NCBI GenBank assembly: GCA_910574455.1
Contig: CAJSYZ010000003.1
Coordinates: 4,649,250 to 4,713,249, forward strand
Direction: 5' to 3'
Origin: Trichaptum fuscoviolaceum
Lineage: Eukaryota > Basidiomycota > Agaricomycetes > Hymenochaetales > Trichaptaceae
Length of the DNA: 64,000 bases
Below the pieces are notes generated by a model. It made no database searches, was not told the origin of the DNA, and worked only from the letters and a program-made list of their open reading frames with translations. A program made the position numbers and the translations under genes. Positions 1-12,435 of the stretch are shown here, in pieces. Position 1 is the first letter of the stretch. Each line of letters begins with the position of its first letter.

Positions 1-876
1 GGTTGTTAACTTGAATTCCAAGGGCTTCGACGCGTTCTGTGATCTCCGATCCTTTGACTTTCACTCCATTGAGAGTGAACGCCTGTGTTTTTTTGTCGTT
101 GCGCGCTATATATCTCTGTATAACGAGGTTCGGCTGTCCTCTAGGGCCTTTGACTTCTATCTCAATAGATCCTTCATCATATCCTAGCTTTACGAAGGCT
201 CCAAGAATGTCTGCGCGACCCAATACCTATTCATAGTGTCAAGACGTGAACAGGAAGACGTGATCACAACTTACTGTCGGAGACCAATTAAGACCCAGAC
301 AAAGTGCGCACGCGATTGTGGATTTTCCAGTCCCGTTCGGACCCAAAACCATATTGAGATAAGGGCCAGGGCGGAATTCGACATCATCATAAGTCAAAAA
401 CTGATGAAGTTTCACGCGCACGATGCTTCCCGGAAGATACCTTTGAAATCGTTGTCAGTCGGTGTACGAGTTAATGTATAATGGCATTCGTACCCATCAT
501 CATCGCGAAGAAGAGGTCCTATGGACGCCCTTGCCTTTCCCTTTCCCATACGGGTGGGCTGAGAATCAGAACCATCTCTGCTGTTGTTTAATCGCGCACG
601 TTTCGAACCCTTAGGGGAGCCTTCCCCTTCGTCATCCTCGTCGTCGGATTCATCAGCTTGATCAGCTTGCCCCTCTTCCTCTTCCTCCTCCTGCTCCTCC
701 CCCTCAGGATCGCTGTCTGCCCCTCCAGGCTGCGAGGCGCTCTCTTCAACGCGTGCCTTTCTGTCTTGTCTCAGATTTCGCCTGCTTTCCCTCAATTTCT
801 GCTCTCTAGATGAGGTAGGCATTTCGTCGATGGTCCGTGAGGATTCGTCTGATTCTGTGTCAGGTCGCCGTGCCAT
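1..876 (-). CDS. SMC5: SMC5, structural maintenance of chromosomes protein 5 (N-terminal part)
   Basis: Head ATPase half of SMC5, core of the nuclear SMC5/6 complex used in DNA repair and recombination. Exons read 876..494, 440..275 and 226..1, and the gene runs off the window start. The first exon encodes a roughly 128-residue acidic, Ser/Glu-rich leader. The second starts the ATPase head with GSIVRVKLHQFLTYDDVEF and the Walker A motif GPNGTGKS. The third carries LGRADILGAFVKLGYDEGSIEIE-type sequence followed by a stretch ending in GIQVNN, as in SMC5 orthologues just before the FLPQDKV segment. Exon phases close exactly at both junctions, giving DDDGYLPGSIV across the first. SMC6 is less likely, because YLPGSIVRVKL is an SMC5 signature. 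The coiled coil, hinge and Walker B lie outside the window. The gene shares a 328-bp divergent promoter region with the SH3-SAM-PH gene. Confidence 0.93.
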
Positions 877-1204
877 ACTCGCAGCGACGCGACAAGGTTG
901 AGGACGCGTTTGAAGACGCGTTGAGGCGTTTGACCGCGTCTAATGGTGTTTGGCTGTGTTTACGCCGGATGCCAGATTAGGCAGGGCTGGGTGCGGTCCT
1001 ATTCATGGTGGCACGTTTCTCACCGACCTCGACGTCAACGGCAGCGTCGACGCCGTCTGACACGCTCCTTCATCTCTGAAAGTTGGTGGCGACGTGCGGC
1101 ATACTCGTGCTGATCACTACTCAAGCCCTCAACCTCCAAAGCTTTGCCTTAAAGCCCACGCTGAACTACTTCTCAAGCTCACTTCCTGCGGATTACACGG
1201 CAGC

Positions 1205-4200
1205 ATGCCAGAATACGTCTACGCTCTTCACGACTTTGCTCCAGAACATGAAGATGAAATTGCCTTCAGTGCGGGTGACCGTATCGAGGTGATTGAGAAG
1301 GATGATATGTATGGAGATGGATGGTGGCAGGTGCGTTAACTTCTCTTCTTCATGCCTTCAGTGAAGGCGTTCTCATTCAGACGTCTCTCGCTGGCCCAGG
1401 GACGGAATCTTTTTGGAAAAGTCGGTCTTTTTCCACAGAGCTACACTACAACCGACCAGTCCGTCCTTCAACCTCAACCCGTGCCACAAGCCAACGGCTC
1501 TAGCTCGGTCCCCGTCAACCAGTTACAAGCGCTCGCTGAAGAATCCGATGCGGAATCGAGGAGGGATGAACCGACAGTGGGAAATGGTGACGGTGTGATG
1601 CGAGCCACGCTTACTGATGTGCAACAGGCCATCGAACAACTGGGACGCAGTGGGATCGACCGGGATGGTGGTGGTAGCTTTAGCTTCGCTAGCACACGGG
1701 ACGGAGACACTACAGATCGCGAGCTCGACACCGACAGAGAGACAGACAACGAACAAGTGGAGGAGAATGCGAATGGCTGGCACAAGGGAGGTCGATCTGG
1801 CCTTGCGGAGAAAGCGCGTCTTCAGCAACAGAAACAGCTTGAGCAGGAGGCTGCTCTGGAGGCTGCCGCACTTCCAATACCCGAGTTATCTGCTCCACCG
1901 ATTGAGTTTGAACTGAGCGACGAGAGTGAGGCAGAAGAGGAAGAAAACACGCGTTTCCCTCATCGTGATCATGCTCGCATTCCCGAGGAGGATGAAGAAG
2001 ACGAGGCTCCAGCAAGGCATACGAACGGTCATGTTGCTGATTCTCAGAGTAAGCAATCTGACGCGCTAATCCTCTCGAATGAAATTCAACACTTTATCAC
2101 AGACATTGCTCCTTCTGATGAGTTTATTGTCCCAGAACTCGATGAGACAGAAGCGCAAACCGCCACGGCTCGTCAAGTTTCGTTTCCGGCTGAAGCTCTG
2201 CCTAGCCCCACGAAACCCCATCCGGACCCCATCCCAACCACGATTCAGGCACCTACGCCATCTCATCTTCAACCTACTTCTCTTCTAACGCCCACTTCCC
2301 CCACCTCCCAGGCTGCTGCTCAATCGGTCAGGAGCGAAGTTGTCCCGCCTCTCGTGAGGCCCATCTCTCATTCTGAATTGAAGAAGCCAATGTCACCGCA
2401 GAATTTACCCTCTCCGCCACAATCTCAGAATGGCTCGAAGGTTCCTACCTCACCGCCTTCTGACTGGTCTGTAGAAGAAGTGGTGGATTGGGCGAAGAGT
2501 AGGGGTTTGGATTCTACTGTGTGCGATAAATTCATAGGTGCGTATTCATATCCAGTCAAGGTTAAATTTGCATACAAACAATCAAGCAGAACACGAAATC
2601 TCTGGGGATGTCCTCATTGAGTTAGATGAGCAAATTCTGAAGACCGAATTGGAGATCCATGCGTTTGGGAAACGCAAGCGCATCATGAAGGAAATCGAGC
2701 AATTACAACGACCGCCTTCTATCTCCTCGTTGGTTCAACGAGTACCATCTCAGGGACATTCTCACTCTTTCTCGCAGTCGATATCGTTGCCAGGCTCGGC
2801 TCAACAGTCGCTTCACAGTCCCATGGCGAACATTTTGAGTCCAGAGAGTCCGCCTCATACAGGCGATATTTCTGTGAGCCCAGCTCCAACTAGTACCCTT
2901 AGGAGAGATTCGGACCCCGGTTCGTCATTCCGGGTCAGCATTACAGATCAAGAATCGACCGCGAACAACTCAATGGTTGGGCTGGGGCTTGGTGCAGCTG
3001 CGAGCGTGCTTGCAGCATCTACCGTCGGTTCGGTTGATAAGTTTGAACCTTCTAAAGGGGTAAGCCAGTTCAAACTGGTGTATTTGTAAATCAGAGAGAA
3101 ATTGACGATTCTATTTGTAGCAGAAGAATCGTCCAGCGCATCTCAACTTATCTCCTAGCGATAACTCCCTAAAAGTCCGGTCTAAGACTACAAACTTCTC
3201 TCCGAAACGCTCTGAGGGTGACGTCATTCAGGACGAGCGAGCAGCTATGAGCGATGTACGTGTTTACTTAGATGGTTAGCTCACTCTTGCCTAACAAGGA
3301 TAACAGACGGAGTCGACTCGGGCACTTGATAGCCGAACGAAGCGTCGTCGTATGTTTGGCCGTTCAACAGGCTCAGCACATAGTGATTCAAAGGATACGC
3401 TAGGGCGTGCCACGACTCCCACCAGTGTTCCTGGCAGTCCATCCACTAAACGTGAATCAATTGAGGATGGAAAAGCCACTCAAAGGCGCAAACGCTCAGT
3501 TGATGCCTCGAGGAGTCACGATCGTCTGAGCCTCTTCGGTGGATCTATCTCACTTGGAAGAGGAAGGAAACCTCCACCTCGACCGCAGTCGTACGTGGTT
3601 GATATGGCTTTTCTCATTCGATGCTAACCTCTTTTTCCATTAGATATGCGAATGATGATATAGCGACAGAGAAGAGCTCTCGAAGTTTGTCCAGACTGAT
3701 GCTGAGCGGCGGGAGCAGGAAAGTTTCGACGAGATCTCACGCAAGTGAGATTGATGGAAAGGGAGATTCGAGTCCAGGTGTATTGCGTAAACGGACGACA
3801 TCTTTAATGGAGAGCTCAGGGGGCGTATCAGCAAGCGGCTTGAGACCTGGACAGAGTGTACTCGAGCAGATTGGCCAGCCTGATCATAATGGTTGGATGA
3901 TGAAGAAGGGCGAGCGGTACAATACCTGGAAGCTCCGGTATTTTGTGTTGAAAGGTCCACATCTTTATTATTTAGAGAGTAATAGCAAAGCTGTGAGTTA
4001 TTCTCTACGCGTAAAGGCAGCATTTAACCTTATTGCTCCCTGTAGTTGACGAAGATCAAGGGCTATATCAACATTACTGGCTACAAGGTCATCGTCGATG
4101 AGAATGTAAATCCTGGTCGCTATGGTTTCCGTCTGATCCACGACACAGAAAAGACACATTATTTTAGCTCTGACGAGCAAATGATTGTTCGTGAGTGGAT

Positions 4201-5199
4201 GAAGGCTTTGATGAAGGCTACCATTGGACGAGATTATACCAGTGAGTGTTAATATAAGTTCGATCACTATTCATGTTTTGCTCACCCTCACCGGCGATAG
4301 AACCTGTTATCTCGTCATGTAACATACCAACAATTCCTCTTGCCGTTGCGCAAACCATGAATCCAGCGCCTCGACCACCCTCACCTTCGCAGCGTGATGC
4401 CACTCAAAAGGCACTCCGTCGGGAAAATCCCAATCAGCTATCAACCCGGGATGCACGCGTCTTGATGGGACTTCCCTCTGCACACAATCAACAAGAGAGC
4501 GAGCAAACGAATAGCGGGGAGTCGTTTGTCACTGTTGAGCCGTTATCGGGCATACAGGAGAACGGAAGCGCGGAGAGATCTCCAGCTCCATCGAGCGTTG
4601 CCACCCCTGCACCACCTGTGCGGCCCTCACGGGAAACCCGACGAACAAGTGTTCCTACTGTAGATGGTGTAGGCATTCCCAGTGCTTCTCTCAACCTTCA
4701 TCGCATCTGAATGACTCCCTTCTCTTCTTTTATGTTCACCTTGCCCTGCTCGATATCAATATAATTGCGTTTTATCCGTGTCGTCGACTTGTAGCCGTTT
4801 GCGCCTCTGGACCTAATACAGTGGGCGAATGACCACTTACCCCAGCAGCTTCGTATATCCGAGACCAACGGACAGGTGTTCAGTGCGTTGGCTCTCTACC
4901 GGCTAGCGGAAGCAGTCAAGGGCAGACCGACGGAGCCTGCTGTTCCAGACTCCGTATTTCCATCTGGACCTAATGACGATCGATTGGAAGGCTTGTTCAA
5001 GCTATTCGACTTCTTCATCGATAACGACATTCGTCTGAACAACGACGTAAGCATTAACGACGTGCGGCAGGGCCGGAAAGAGAAGGTCGTCTTATTACTT
5101 CGCGCCTTGAAGACATGGGAGGATAAGCGGAAGATGACCATGCGCCAGTTCAACCGTGGCGTTGCTCAGGCAGGACCGTTCATGGCTCTGGAGCCATAA
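1205..5199 (+). CDS. Boi/Pob1-type polarity protein: SH3-SAM-PH, with a probable C-terminal CH-like domain
   Basis: Cell-polarity/exocytosis scaffold of the Boi1/Boi2 (budding yeast) and Pob1 (fission yeast) type. Exons: 1205..1330, 1400..2537, 2590..3059, 3121..3255, 3307..3590, 3644..3992, 4046..4241, 4301..4668 and 4795..5199; all phases close. Domains in order: SH3 (ALHDF...GDGWWQGRNLFGKVGLFP), a long Ser/Pro/Glu-rich linker, SAM (WSVEEVVDWAKSRGL), a basic low-complexity stretch, PH (GWMMKKGERYNTWKLRYFVL) and the ISSCNIPTIPLAVAQ tail. The last exon encodes a CH-like fold starting LIQWANDHLP and containing FDFFIDNDIRLN. The final 126-bp intron is longer than the others. If it is not used, the protein stops at 4710 and lacks the CH-like part. 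SH3, SAM and PH are certain; the fusion to the CH-like exon is inferred from splice phase. Confidence 0.85.
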
Positions 5200-5660
5200 T
5201 ACATGGAGCTGGGATTAGAGGACAGTTCTATCAGAGACCATATCCGATAACTTCTTGGACTCGCAGCATTTTGACACTACTTATCTAGTACAATCTAATG
5301 TTATGCTGATGCGCATTCGTTGTTTATCTCTGTTCGTGTTATGCGACCCTGCTTGTCTATATGTTGTTCATGAATTATATGGATACTAACTTAACCTTCA
5401 AGCAGTGTCCACGAGATTATATATGTACATGTCGGTGGGGTAATTATTGCAAACGACATTTCTATGCCTCACATACACCAAACTTAAAATAATAGGGTGA
5501 TAGACATTAAAAATCACTCAAGCGTCGGGGTATGCGGACGTCAGGGTCTCAGCGCTAAACGTTATTAGTGTTCGCGAGCAGTGAGTGCCAGTGGCACGGC
5601 GCGACCTCTCTTCGACTCGGAACGCGACGCACAATCCTTCATTATCAAAAAACTGCTGGA
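5200..5660. other. intergenic, 3' of the SH3-SAM-PH gene and promoter of RRP43
   Basis: No supported gene. The first part is AT-rich and should hold the 3' end of the upstream transcript. The bases just before 5661 should be the RRP43 5' leader. No repeat or RNA gene was seen. Confidence 0.5.
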
Positions 5661-6799
5661 ATGGCTGCCGTGGCATCGACATCAAGCGGAACATCTGCAC
5701 AGGATTTGGATTTCCAGGCAGAGACATTTAGGCGTCTGCACCCACGAGCATATCTGGAAAGATTTTTAGCTGAGGGTTTCAGACCGGATGGTAGGGAGGT
5801 TGGTGACTGGAGAGACGTTAGCGTGAATGTTGGTGTGTACTCAACGTACTGTGTTGTGGCACTAAGCATGACAACTCTTCAAGGGTCGATTTCTACTGCC
5901 GACGGCTCGTCGTTGGTTAGACTTGGCGACACAACGATAGTATGCGGAGTGAAGGCCGAAATTGCTGAGCCCGATCTTGACAGTCCTGGAAACGGATTCA
6001 TTGGTAGCTAAATCAACTAACTTCTCGATGCGCATACCAACATACCCATCTAGTCCCAAATCTCGACCTTCCTGCGATTTGTTCTCCGAAATTCAAGCCG
6101 GGGCCACCGGTAGATGAGGCTCAAGTGCTGTCGGAACGACTCTATGACGCGCTAACAACGTGAGTTTATTTGCGCTGCTAATCGCTCTGGTTCACTCACT
6201 TACACTGCAGCTCAGACGTCATACCGCTGTCCTCACTCTGTATACAACGTGGTAAAGCCGTTTGGGTTCTTTACATTGATACAACGTGCATAAATTTCGA
6301 TGGGAATGCGTTCGATGCGGCCTTGATAGCTATTCTAGCTGCATTGAAGAACAGTGAGCTCTTAACACGCTCATACTACTCTTTAGGTAATTAAAGCCTC
6401 TTTCGAACTTCAGCTCGGTTGCCACAGGCAAGATACGATGAAGACACAGGGCAGACGGTTTGTTCCCGAAAGGTGAAGGAACCTCTAAAGATCTCCCGAA
6501 TACCAATTGCTGCATCATTTGGAATATTTGACTCGTATGTCCTTTCTCTTAAAGGTCTAATTCCCTGTGCTGATGACAGGCCTATGTGTAGCACGCACGT
6601 ATTGTCGGATCCATCTTCGTTCGAGGAACCGCTACTTGATACGGCAATCACAATAATAGTTGACGAGAAGGGAGAGTTAACTTCAGTCCTCCAATCAGGG
6701 CCGGGTACCTCGGGCTCACTGAATACATTATCGCAGTGTATATCAGCCGCGAAAGCGCGCCGAATATCGCTCACAGGGATAATGGGTGTAGTTGAGTGA
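5661..6799 (+). CDS. RRP43: RRP43, RNase PH-like subunit of the RNA exosome
   Basis: Non-catalytic ring subunit of the exosome (EXOSC8 in human), acting in nuclear and cytoplasmic 3' RNA processing and decay. Exons: 5661..5832, 5884..6003, 6054..6159, 6211..6353, 6414..6534 and 6580..6799; every phase closes. The protein starts MAAVASTSSG. It carries FRRLHPRAYLERFLAEGFRPDGR, the usual RRP43 opening, then GSISTADGSSLVRLGDTTIVCGVKAEIA of the RNase PH fold, PKFKPGPPVDEAQVLSERL, and a C-terminal RNase PH domain ending in SLTGIMGVVE. I preferred the ATG at 5661 because it sits just before the conserved N-terminus; an upstream in-frame ATG at 5568 would add 31 unconserved residues. RRP42 or RRP45 are less likely, given the FRRLHPRAYLERFL opening. 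Confidence 0.93.
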
Positions 6800-7149
6800 A
6801 TATTGGACGTTCGAGAAATTTGCTTCGCTGTGATTTTTAAACAACATTGGGTGTTCGATGACATCCTTCCTTCCAACTCAACATGATAAAAAAGCTCGAG
6901 TATACAATATAGCTCATTGTACGCTTGTAAAATCTTTTCATCGAATAACACCTAACTGGTCAACGTAATTATTCGTAGTATCTGGCTTCCTCAATATAAA
7001 TCGGAAGCAAATTTGTTACTAAATAAAACGTGGGAATCTGTTATTTTTACTACTACTAGTGTAGTAGACTTGACTCAGATTCAAGTTAAGAAATTTGATT
7101 GAGCGGCCGCGTCATAAAAGTTTGCTTCTCTTACTCATCCTCTTCATAG
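6800..7149. other. intergenic, promoter of TTC27/EMW1
   Basis: AT-rich, with a short ACT/AGT palindromic tract at about 7045-7066. No gene seen. Confidence 0.5.
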
Positions 7150-10087
7150 ATGGCGCTTGCTTTGAATAAAATTGAGCAATGCCTGCTCTCTGGTACATGG
7201 ACTGGCAACACGGACTCACGCTCTGCTATCCCTGAACTTGCTCGAAAAGTGGTCCAGGGGGAGTTCAAGGATGTGCTAACCTCAACATATGCTAAGGCTC
7301 TATTCAAACTTAATCTCCCGCAAATTGATCTCGGAAATGCACCGATTACTTCCTGGTTTCCTCTACCCTACGCGGCCCAGCTCTCTGATGAAGAAAATGA
7401 ACTTCTCCGTCTCCTGATTGGAGTCGCCTGTCTGCATGCCTTTGTACAAGTCAATTGGACTGGACCTGATCTTGACATCAAACCAACCAATGTCATTTCA
7501 AATGCAGCGGAAAACTCTTCAACAGACCTCTCAGAAGAAGCGATCAATCGGTTAGCGATTGGGGAACTCGCCTATGGCGGAGAGCCTGCCTATCATCTCG
7601 CACATGCAGCGGCGTTCTTACGGTTTGCCCAGATACTATTCGATCACCCCTTCGAAGCATGTTGTTCAGCTCCGTGGTGGCGGCTCAGGTCAGCACGCAT
7701 ACACGAACTCATCCTGGATGAACCCGTCGCCCTCAAACCCGAAATAACATCCTCGGCGCAGGATCTTTACTCGCATATTGCTTCCGATCGTGACCTAGCG
7801 GGCCGCCTTACCCTCGAACTAGGCCTTCTGGATCACCACCTTCGGCATGACAAGCAGGCATTAGAGCACTTCGTTAAGGCGGCTAAATACACGGGACTAG
7901 AATACGAGCTCACGGGAGCTCTTGGGAAGCGCACCAAGTTCCAGCAGACCGCGCACAGTCAGCTTCTCCTTCTCGCGGAGAGCCGAAAACGAAATGAAGG
8001 CGGGGAAGCAGCTGATGAAACACAGCAGCCGCATTCTGATCAAGACCTATCACCATCTCCTGTGCAACCAGAGAACGGACGGGCTGTCGTAAATGAAACA
8101 TCCTCGTCCTCCCCTCCACCGCGATCGCCGTCTGCTGCGGTACCAGAGACGCTCGCACTAAACGACGACACCTTACTGGAGCGGACAGAGTTTACGTCTT
8201 CATCGGCCGGCGCATCGGACTCGAAGCTCGGGCACTTGGATCCGTCCTCCCAGCCACCTTTGCATCCATTGGATCAATGTATTCTTCTCTCGCTATGCCT
8301 CAACGTAAGAAATACGTCGCCGGCTCACGGACTTACCACCGAGCAAATGTCGCCGTACGTTGAGCGAGTCATTTCACATCCTCGAAACTGGTCCGTTCAT
8401 ACGATGGCCCTTCTCCTGAGGTCACGGCTGGAGGCCTCCCGGACAAGGACGGTCGAGAGGTCCGTACTGCAGCTGCAGGCCCTGGTCGATCAAATGCCAA
8501 CTGCCGATTCCACACTTACTGAACGACTGCAGTACTTCCACTGTTTACCCTTGCCAAGCAAATGGGAGCTTGAGCGCGAGTTGGCGATGCGCTTCCTCGA
8601 CTTAGGCATTGTGAGATCTGCGATGGAGATCTTCGAGCGACTTGAAATGTGGGAGGAAGTCGTAAAGTGCTGGCAGGCCTTGGAGCGGCCCGACAAAGCT
8701 GTTGCAATCGTCCGTGATCTGCTGGACGGGAAGAAGGAGGAGGCAGATGTCGTGATTGTCCGAGGGAAATCATCTGCAGCGAAGAGGCGGCTGGTGTTTG
8801 ATATCGCCCGCGAGGCAAAACTTTGGTGTCTTCTCGGTGATCTTGAGCCAGACAACGCACTGGACTGCTACCAGCGTGCCTGGACGATCTCCAAGCAGAC
8901 TTCAGGGAGGGCTGTGAGATCGATTGGAGGATACCACTTCGCTCGAGGGAACTATCCCGAAGCTATTGAGGCCTTGCGCAAGGCGGTGGCAATAAATCCT
9001 ATACTTTCTCGTTCCTGGTTTATTCTCGGTTGTGCGTGCGTGAGGGCAGAGAGATGGGAAGAAGCGCGAGATGCGTTCTCTAGATGTGTGTCAATTGACG
9101 ACGAGGATGGGGAAAGCTGGAACAACCTTGCAAGTGTCTACCTCCGTCTGGCAACGATTCCGACCAATCAGAAAGGTGATGAGGAAAAGGTAAAGGTAAA
9201 TGAAGCCATAGTATGATTTTTAGAGTGAGTTTTCTGATCTAACCCTTCCTTATGCATAGGATGGGAATGAAGATGAAGAGGATAGCGCTAAAGATGAAAC
9301 AGTACCGACAGTTCCATTCTCCAACAAACTCCTCGCATTCCGCGCTCTTGGTATTGGGCTCAAACACAATTATAACAACTGGCGGATGTGGACGAACTAC
9401 ATGATCGTGGCGATGGATGTTGGGGAGTTCCAGGAGGCTTGCAGAGCTCAGGCGCGTGTCGTGGAAGAGCGCGCAGACAAAGACGGGGCCGCAGCCGTAG
9501 ACGAAGACCTCCTCGACCGGCTTGTCGATGCAGTCACACGTGCGCCGTCTGCATCCTCTGTCGATAATGCGGCGGCGTCTGAGGCGAACAATTCCGCCGC
9601 AGGCGCCACGGGGAGATCTCCGAACGAAGGTCTTCACCTATTGCCAAGGGTGCTGGACCTGCTGGAGAGAGTTATCTTGCCAAGAGTAGCATCCCAACGT
9701 ATATTCCGCGCTTACGCACGACTGTTGACCTGGCAAGGTCAGTGGTCAAAGGCTGTCGAAGCGTACCTAGACGCATATCGTTTGAGCCCTGCGGCGCAAT
9801 TAGAGAAGGGCGCTGAACCAGACGAAGCTACATGGCGTGAGGCAGTTTCTGAAGTGGAAGAGATTGTGGACGTGCTCAGAAATTTCGGACCGCGCGCCGC
9901 AGAGCAGGATGCCCAGAGCGATGGGTCAGGTAATCAGCAGGGAGCGGGTATCACAGCCGGAGATGGGAAGTGGAAAATACAGGCGCGGAGCATTGTTCGC
10001 ACTTTCATGGCACGCCACAAAGATGCCTTTGCAGATGATCCGTACTGGGAACACTTGACCCAGCTGCAGGAGGAGCTGAGAAAATGA
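7150..10087 (+). CDS. EMW1: TTC27/EMW1-like tetratricopeptide repeat protein
   Basis: Large TPR protein of the TTC27 family; the fission yeast orthologue Emw1 is essential and linked to cell-wall integrity. Two exons, 7150..9189 and 9260..10087, with phase 0 on both sides of the intron. A second GT six bases downstream, giving an exon end at 9195, is also in phase. The N-terminal half is mostly helical and lacks clear repeats. TPR-like units occupy the segment with LGDLEPDNALDCYQRAWTIS, GGYHFARGNYPEAIEALRKA, SWFILGCACVRAERWEEARD and ESWNNLASVYLRL. The second exon continues with LLAFRALGIGLKHNYNNWRM, where the NNWRMWTNYM block is a TTC27 signature. A Ser/Pro-rich insert lies around residues 280-360. 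The protein is about 955 residues, near the family's usual size. Confidence 0.88.
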
Positions 10088-10527
10088 TGCAGGGACCTAA
10101 GCTGATTAGTTATGTTGGGTGTGGGGATGAGGTTACCAACGTACTCCGGGCCTTAGAGACCCTGCTCGACCCAGGGGTTGCGGTCGATCTTGAGGAAACT
10201 GTGTAAAGCGTTGCGGCGCGGTGATAGGAGGAGAAATAGAAAGCCTATGGGTAGACGACACGTGTCATTGTAGCATGCCACTGGCAGTAGGCGGGGTGTA
10301 TGTATGTTCAGGATAATGATGTAAAATCAGGGGACATGATCAATGTGCGCCACGGCATGGAAATTGTGTAGTATGATAGTACAGATGTAGTAAAAGGGGA
10401 GGTTAATTCAAAGCGAGAAGATGCAAAGCTAGTTTCGTTACGAAAGCAATTGACATGCGGGTATAGTAGTTGTCAGAAGAGTGCCTTACAATCATGGACG
10501 TGTTTTACGTTGGGGTCATCAAAATCA

Positions 10528-11310
10528 TTACCAGAAATCCATGCGTTTGGATACCAAATTGAGCGTCAGAGTTGTTAGCACCTCAGTCACGAAAGGCAAT
10601 GCGGCTCGAGTCAGAGTTACTTGTGCATCATGCTCTGCCCCTGTGTCCGCCTTTTCCCATATTGCATAGCCGTATCGAGCATCCCAGAGCTGTAGATCGC
10701 AATTCAGCGACACCGGATGGTATTTGATTAAAATAAGATCAGATTACCTCCATTCTTGTGGGTGATACAGTCTTCCATTTGAATTCTTTTCCATTTTGAG
10801 CAACGAAGTACCGCGAACTGCGCGGTAGATTGGCAAGATGATGTTAATATTTCATGATACTGGAAGAGACACATGTTTGAGCTTACTTGCTCGTATCTCT
10901 CTTTCTGCGAAGGTAATAGGCCATGGGCACGCGCTCCGCATTCCCGTACGCGACTTGGCCCGGAGAGTAGGAGGGACCGAAATAGAAAAAAGCATTACGA
11001 GGTCCCATGACATCGGTGTGTTGCGATGCCCATTCGTCGTGGCGACTCAGCTGGACTATAGCTGGACTTTTGACCACCTAAGCGACGCGTTAAATCAGCA
11101 CTACTTCGCCTAAGCACCTCAAAAGGTTCAAGAAGCCCACCTCTTGGCTGTGAAATCGAACAGTTAAAGATTAGCTCTAGAAAATTGTCAGCTCGTTTAC
11201 AAAGCGAATACGCACACAGAGAAAGCAGGACGGTCTTCGGGATCTTCAAAATAATAGTGAAGAGGATCTAGTCCATATTGATATAGGACGTAAATGGCGT
11301 TAGTCGTCAT
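10528..11310 (-). CDS. DUF6593-like small protein of basidiomycetes
   Basis: Five-exon gene assembled by eye: 11310..11218, 11147..11118, 11077..10887, 10817..10748 and 10689..10528. All phases close and give 181 residues. The protein opens MTTNAIYVLYQYGLDPLHY and continues through EDPEDRPAFS, a loop with MGPRNAFFYFGPSYSPGQ, RYFVAQNGKEFKWKTVSPTR, WDARYGYAIWEKADTG and a hydrophobic C-terminal segment LPFVTEVLTTLTLNLVSKRM. The [YF]-x-[AG]-x-[ND]-G-[KR]-E-[FY]-[KR]-W core followed by a C-terminal strand matches my memory of the DUF6593 family, which is abundant in agaricomycetes and has no known function. The second exon is only 30 nt and the next intron about 40 nt, so that junction is the weakest. 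No signal peptide is visible. The family assignment needs a profile search. Confidence 0.6.
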
Positions 11311-11947
11311 TTGCAGAAGGCAGAAGAGAGCACTAGAGAGCAGCAGAAGAGGCTTTAACGCGCATAAAAAACATAAGAGCCTTAAGTAACAACGGGAGTA
11401 AGCGCGATCGGCTGAAGGTACCTTGCACCGCCATCTGTCAGGCCATGTGGCCTCACACGCGGCAAGACCAACACGTGGCAGGGATAAGCATCAGATATTG
11501 CCCATGACAAAACTGCGCTGCATTTTCCAGGCTCATTAACGCGAGAGGCACCAGAGATTCTTCTATATGATCGCGTCCGAAATGGGCTCTTGCCGGCAGA
11601 GCGGAACGGAACCGCGGGGGTAAAGAGCAAGAGGACTTGGTACCCCTGATTTCCTGCTTTGAAGACGACTGCAAACAATGAATTACGCACACAGCAATCG
11701 CTGAATCTTACTGGGAGTGTAGAGCCTCGTGTTGTTGAAACATGAGAAACGCCGAATGCGCAGAACTTCCGCCGCCTTCAATCTTATGTACGCAGAGTCT
11801 ATCGGTAGAACGCCGACGAACTTCCACAGCTTCTGTTGCATACCAGGTCTCCTACGAAAGCACTCCTGAAGGCTAATAATGGACATGCCATTTCAGTCGT
11901 ATACTAGAAAGGACGAAAATCAGTTGATCCGAGCAAGGGATGACTAT
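11311..11947. other. stretch between the DUF6593-like gene and EMC6; open frames without support
   Basis: The minus strand holds two open frames at 11886-11683 and 11690-11382 that can be joined by a plausible GT-AG intron. Their product has no recognisable domain and is rich in Arg and Ser, so I do not call it a gene. It may be the leader of the downstream transcript. Confidence 0.35.
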
Positions 11948-12435
11948 TCAAGATAGCATCATACCATGGACTATACCTGTAAGCAAATATGATGAATGAG
12001 CATACAGAACTTAACAAGTAATTCACAGCAGGGGTGTAAAAGGGTATATATAAAGAATACATGCAACATACCATAAAATAGTGTCCAGACCAGCACGAAC
12101 GAAAACACGTTATCTTGCCCTGGATTCACTAACTCCCTAACGCCACCCGGAACGTATTTTGCTGGACGTCCTTTGCAGTTGACTACGTACGTGCATGCGC
12201 CAGTAAGGAGCAGTGACGCGAGAAATAGCACAAATCCCTGCCAGTTTTCGAGACCAAGGATGCCCGCGACGGCGCCAGCGAAGCAGGACGACAAGAACTT
12301 CACAGTATAAAGGGCGCTATTGTGCTGGACATTTGGCACGTATATAAGACGTGTGGCTTCGTCCTTTGTGGATGCCATGGCTGGCGGTGTTGAAGTTGTA
12401 GAAGAGTTGTTTGACGTCGAAAGGACGCGTGCCAT
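11948..12435 (-). CDS. EMC6: EMC6, ER membrane protein complex subunit 6
   Basis: Small subunit of the ER membrane protein complex, an insertase for tail-anchored and multipass proteins. Two exons, 12435..12072 and 11976..11948; the phase-1 junction gives WTLFYGIVHGMMLS and a 130-residue protein. Visible are NSALYTVKFLSSCFAGAVAG (first membrane segment), GILGLENWQGFVLFLASLLLTGACTYVV (second) and SFVLVWTLFYGIVH (third), the pattern of the EMC6/Rab5-interacting family. Human and yeast EMC6 also end in a short tail after FYGIVHVY. The N-terminal ~25 residues are Ser/Thr-rich and not conserved; a second ATG lies inside them at MASTKDEATRL, so the true start may be downstream. The neighbouring genes give no functional hint. 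Confidence 0.92.

Noticed and set aside
412..876. Uninterrupted acidic 154-residue protein
   Set aside because: Its last 27 codons are the first intron of SMC5; splicing joins it to the ATPase head.
11382..11886. Spliceable minus-strand frames upstream of the DUF6593-like gene
   Set aside because: Could be joined to the downstream exons by an in-phase intron, but the product has no domain and the DUF6593-like protein is complete without it.
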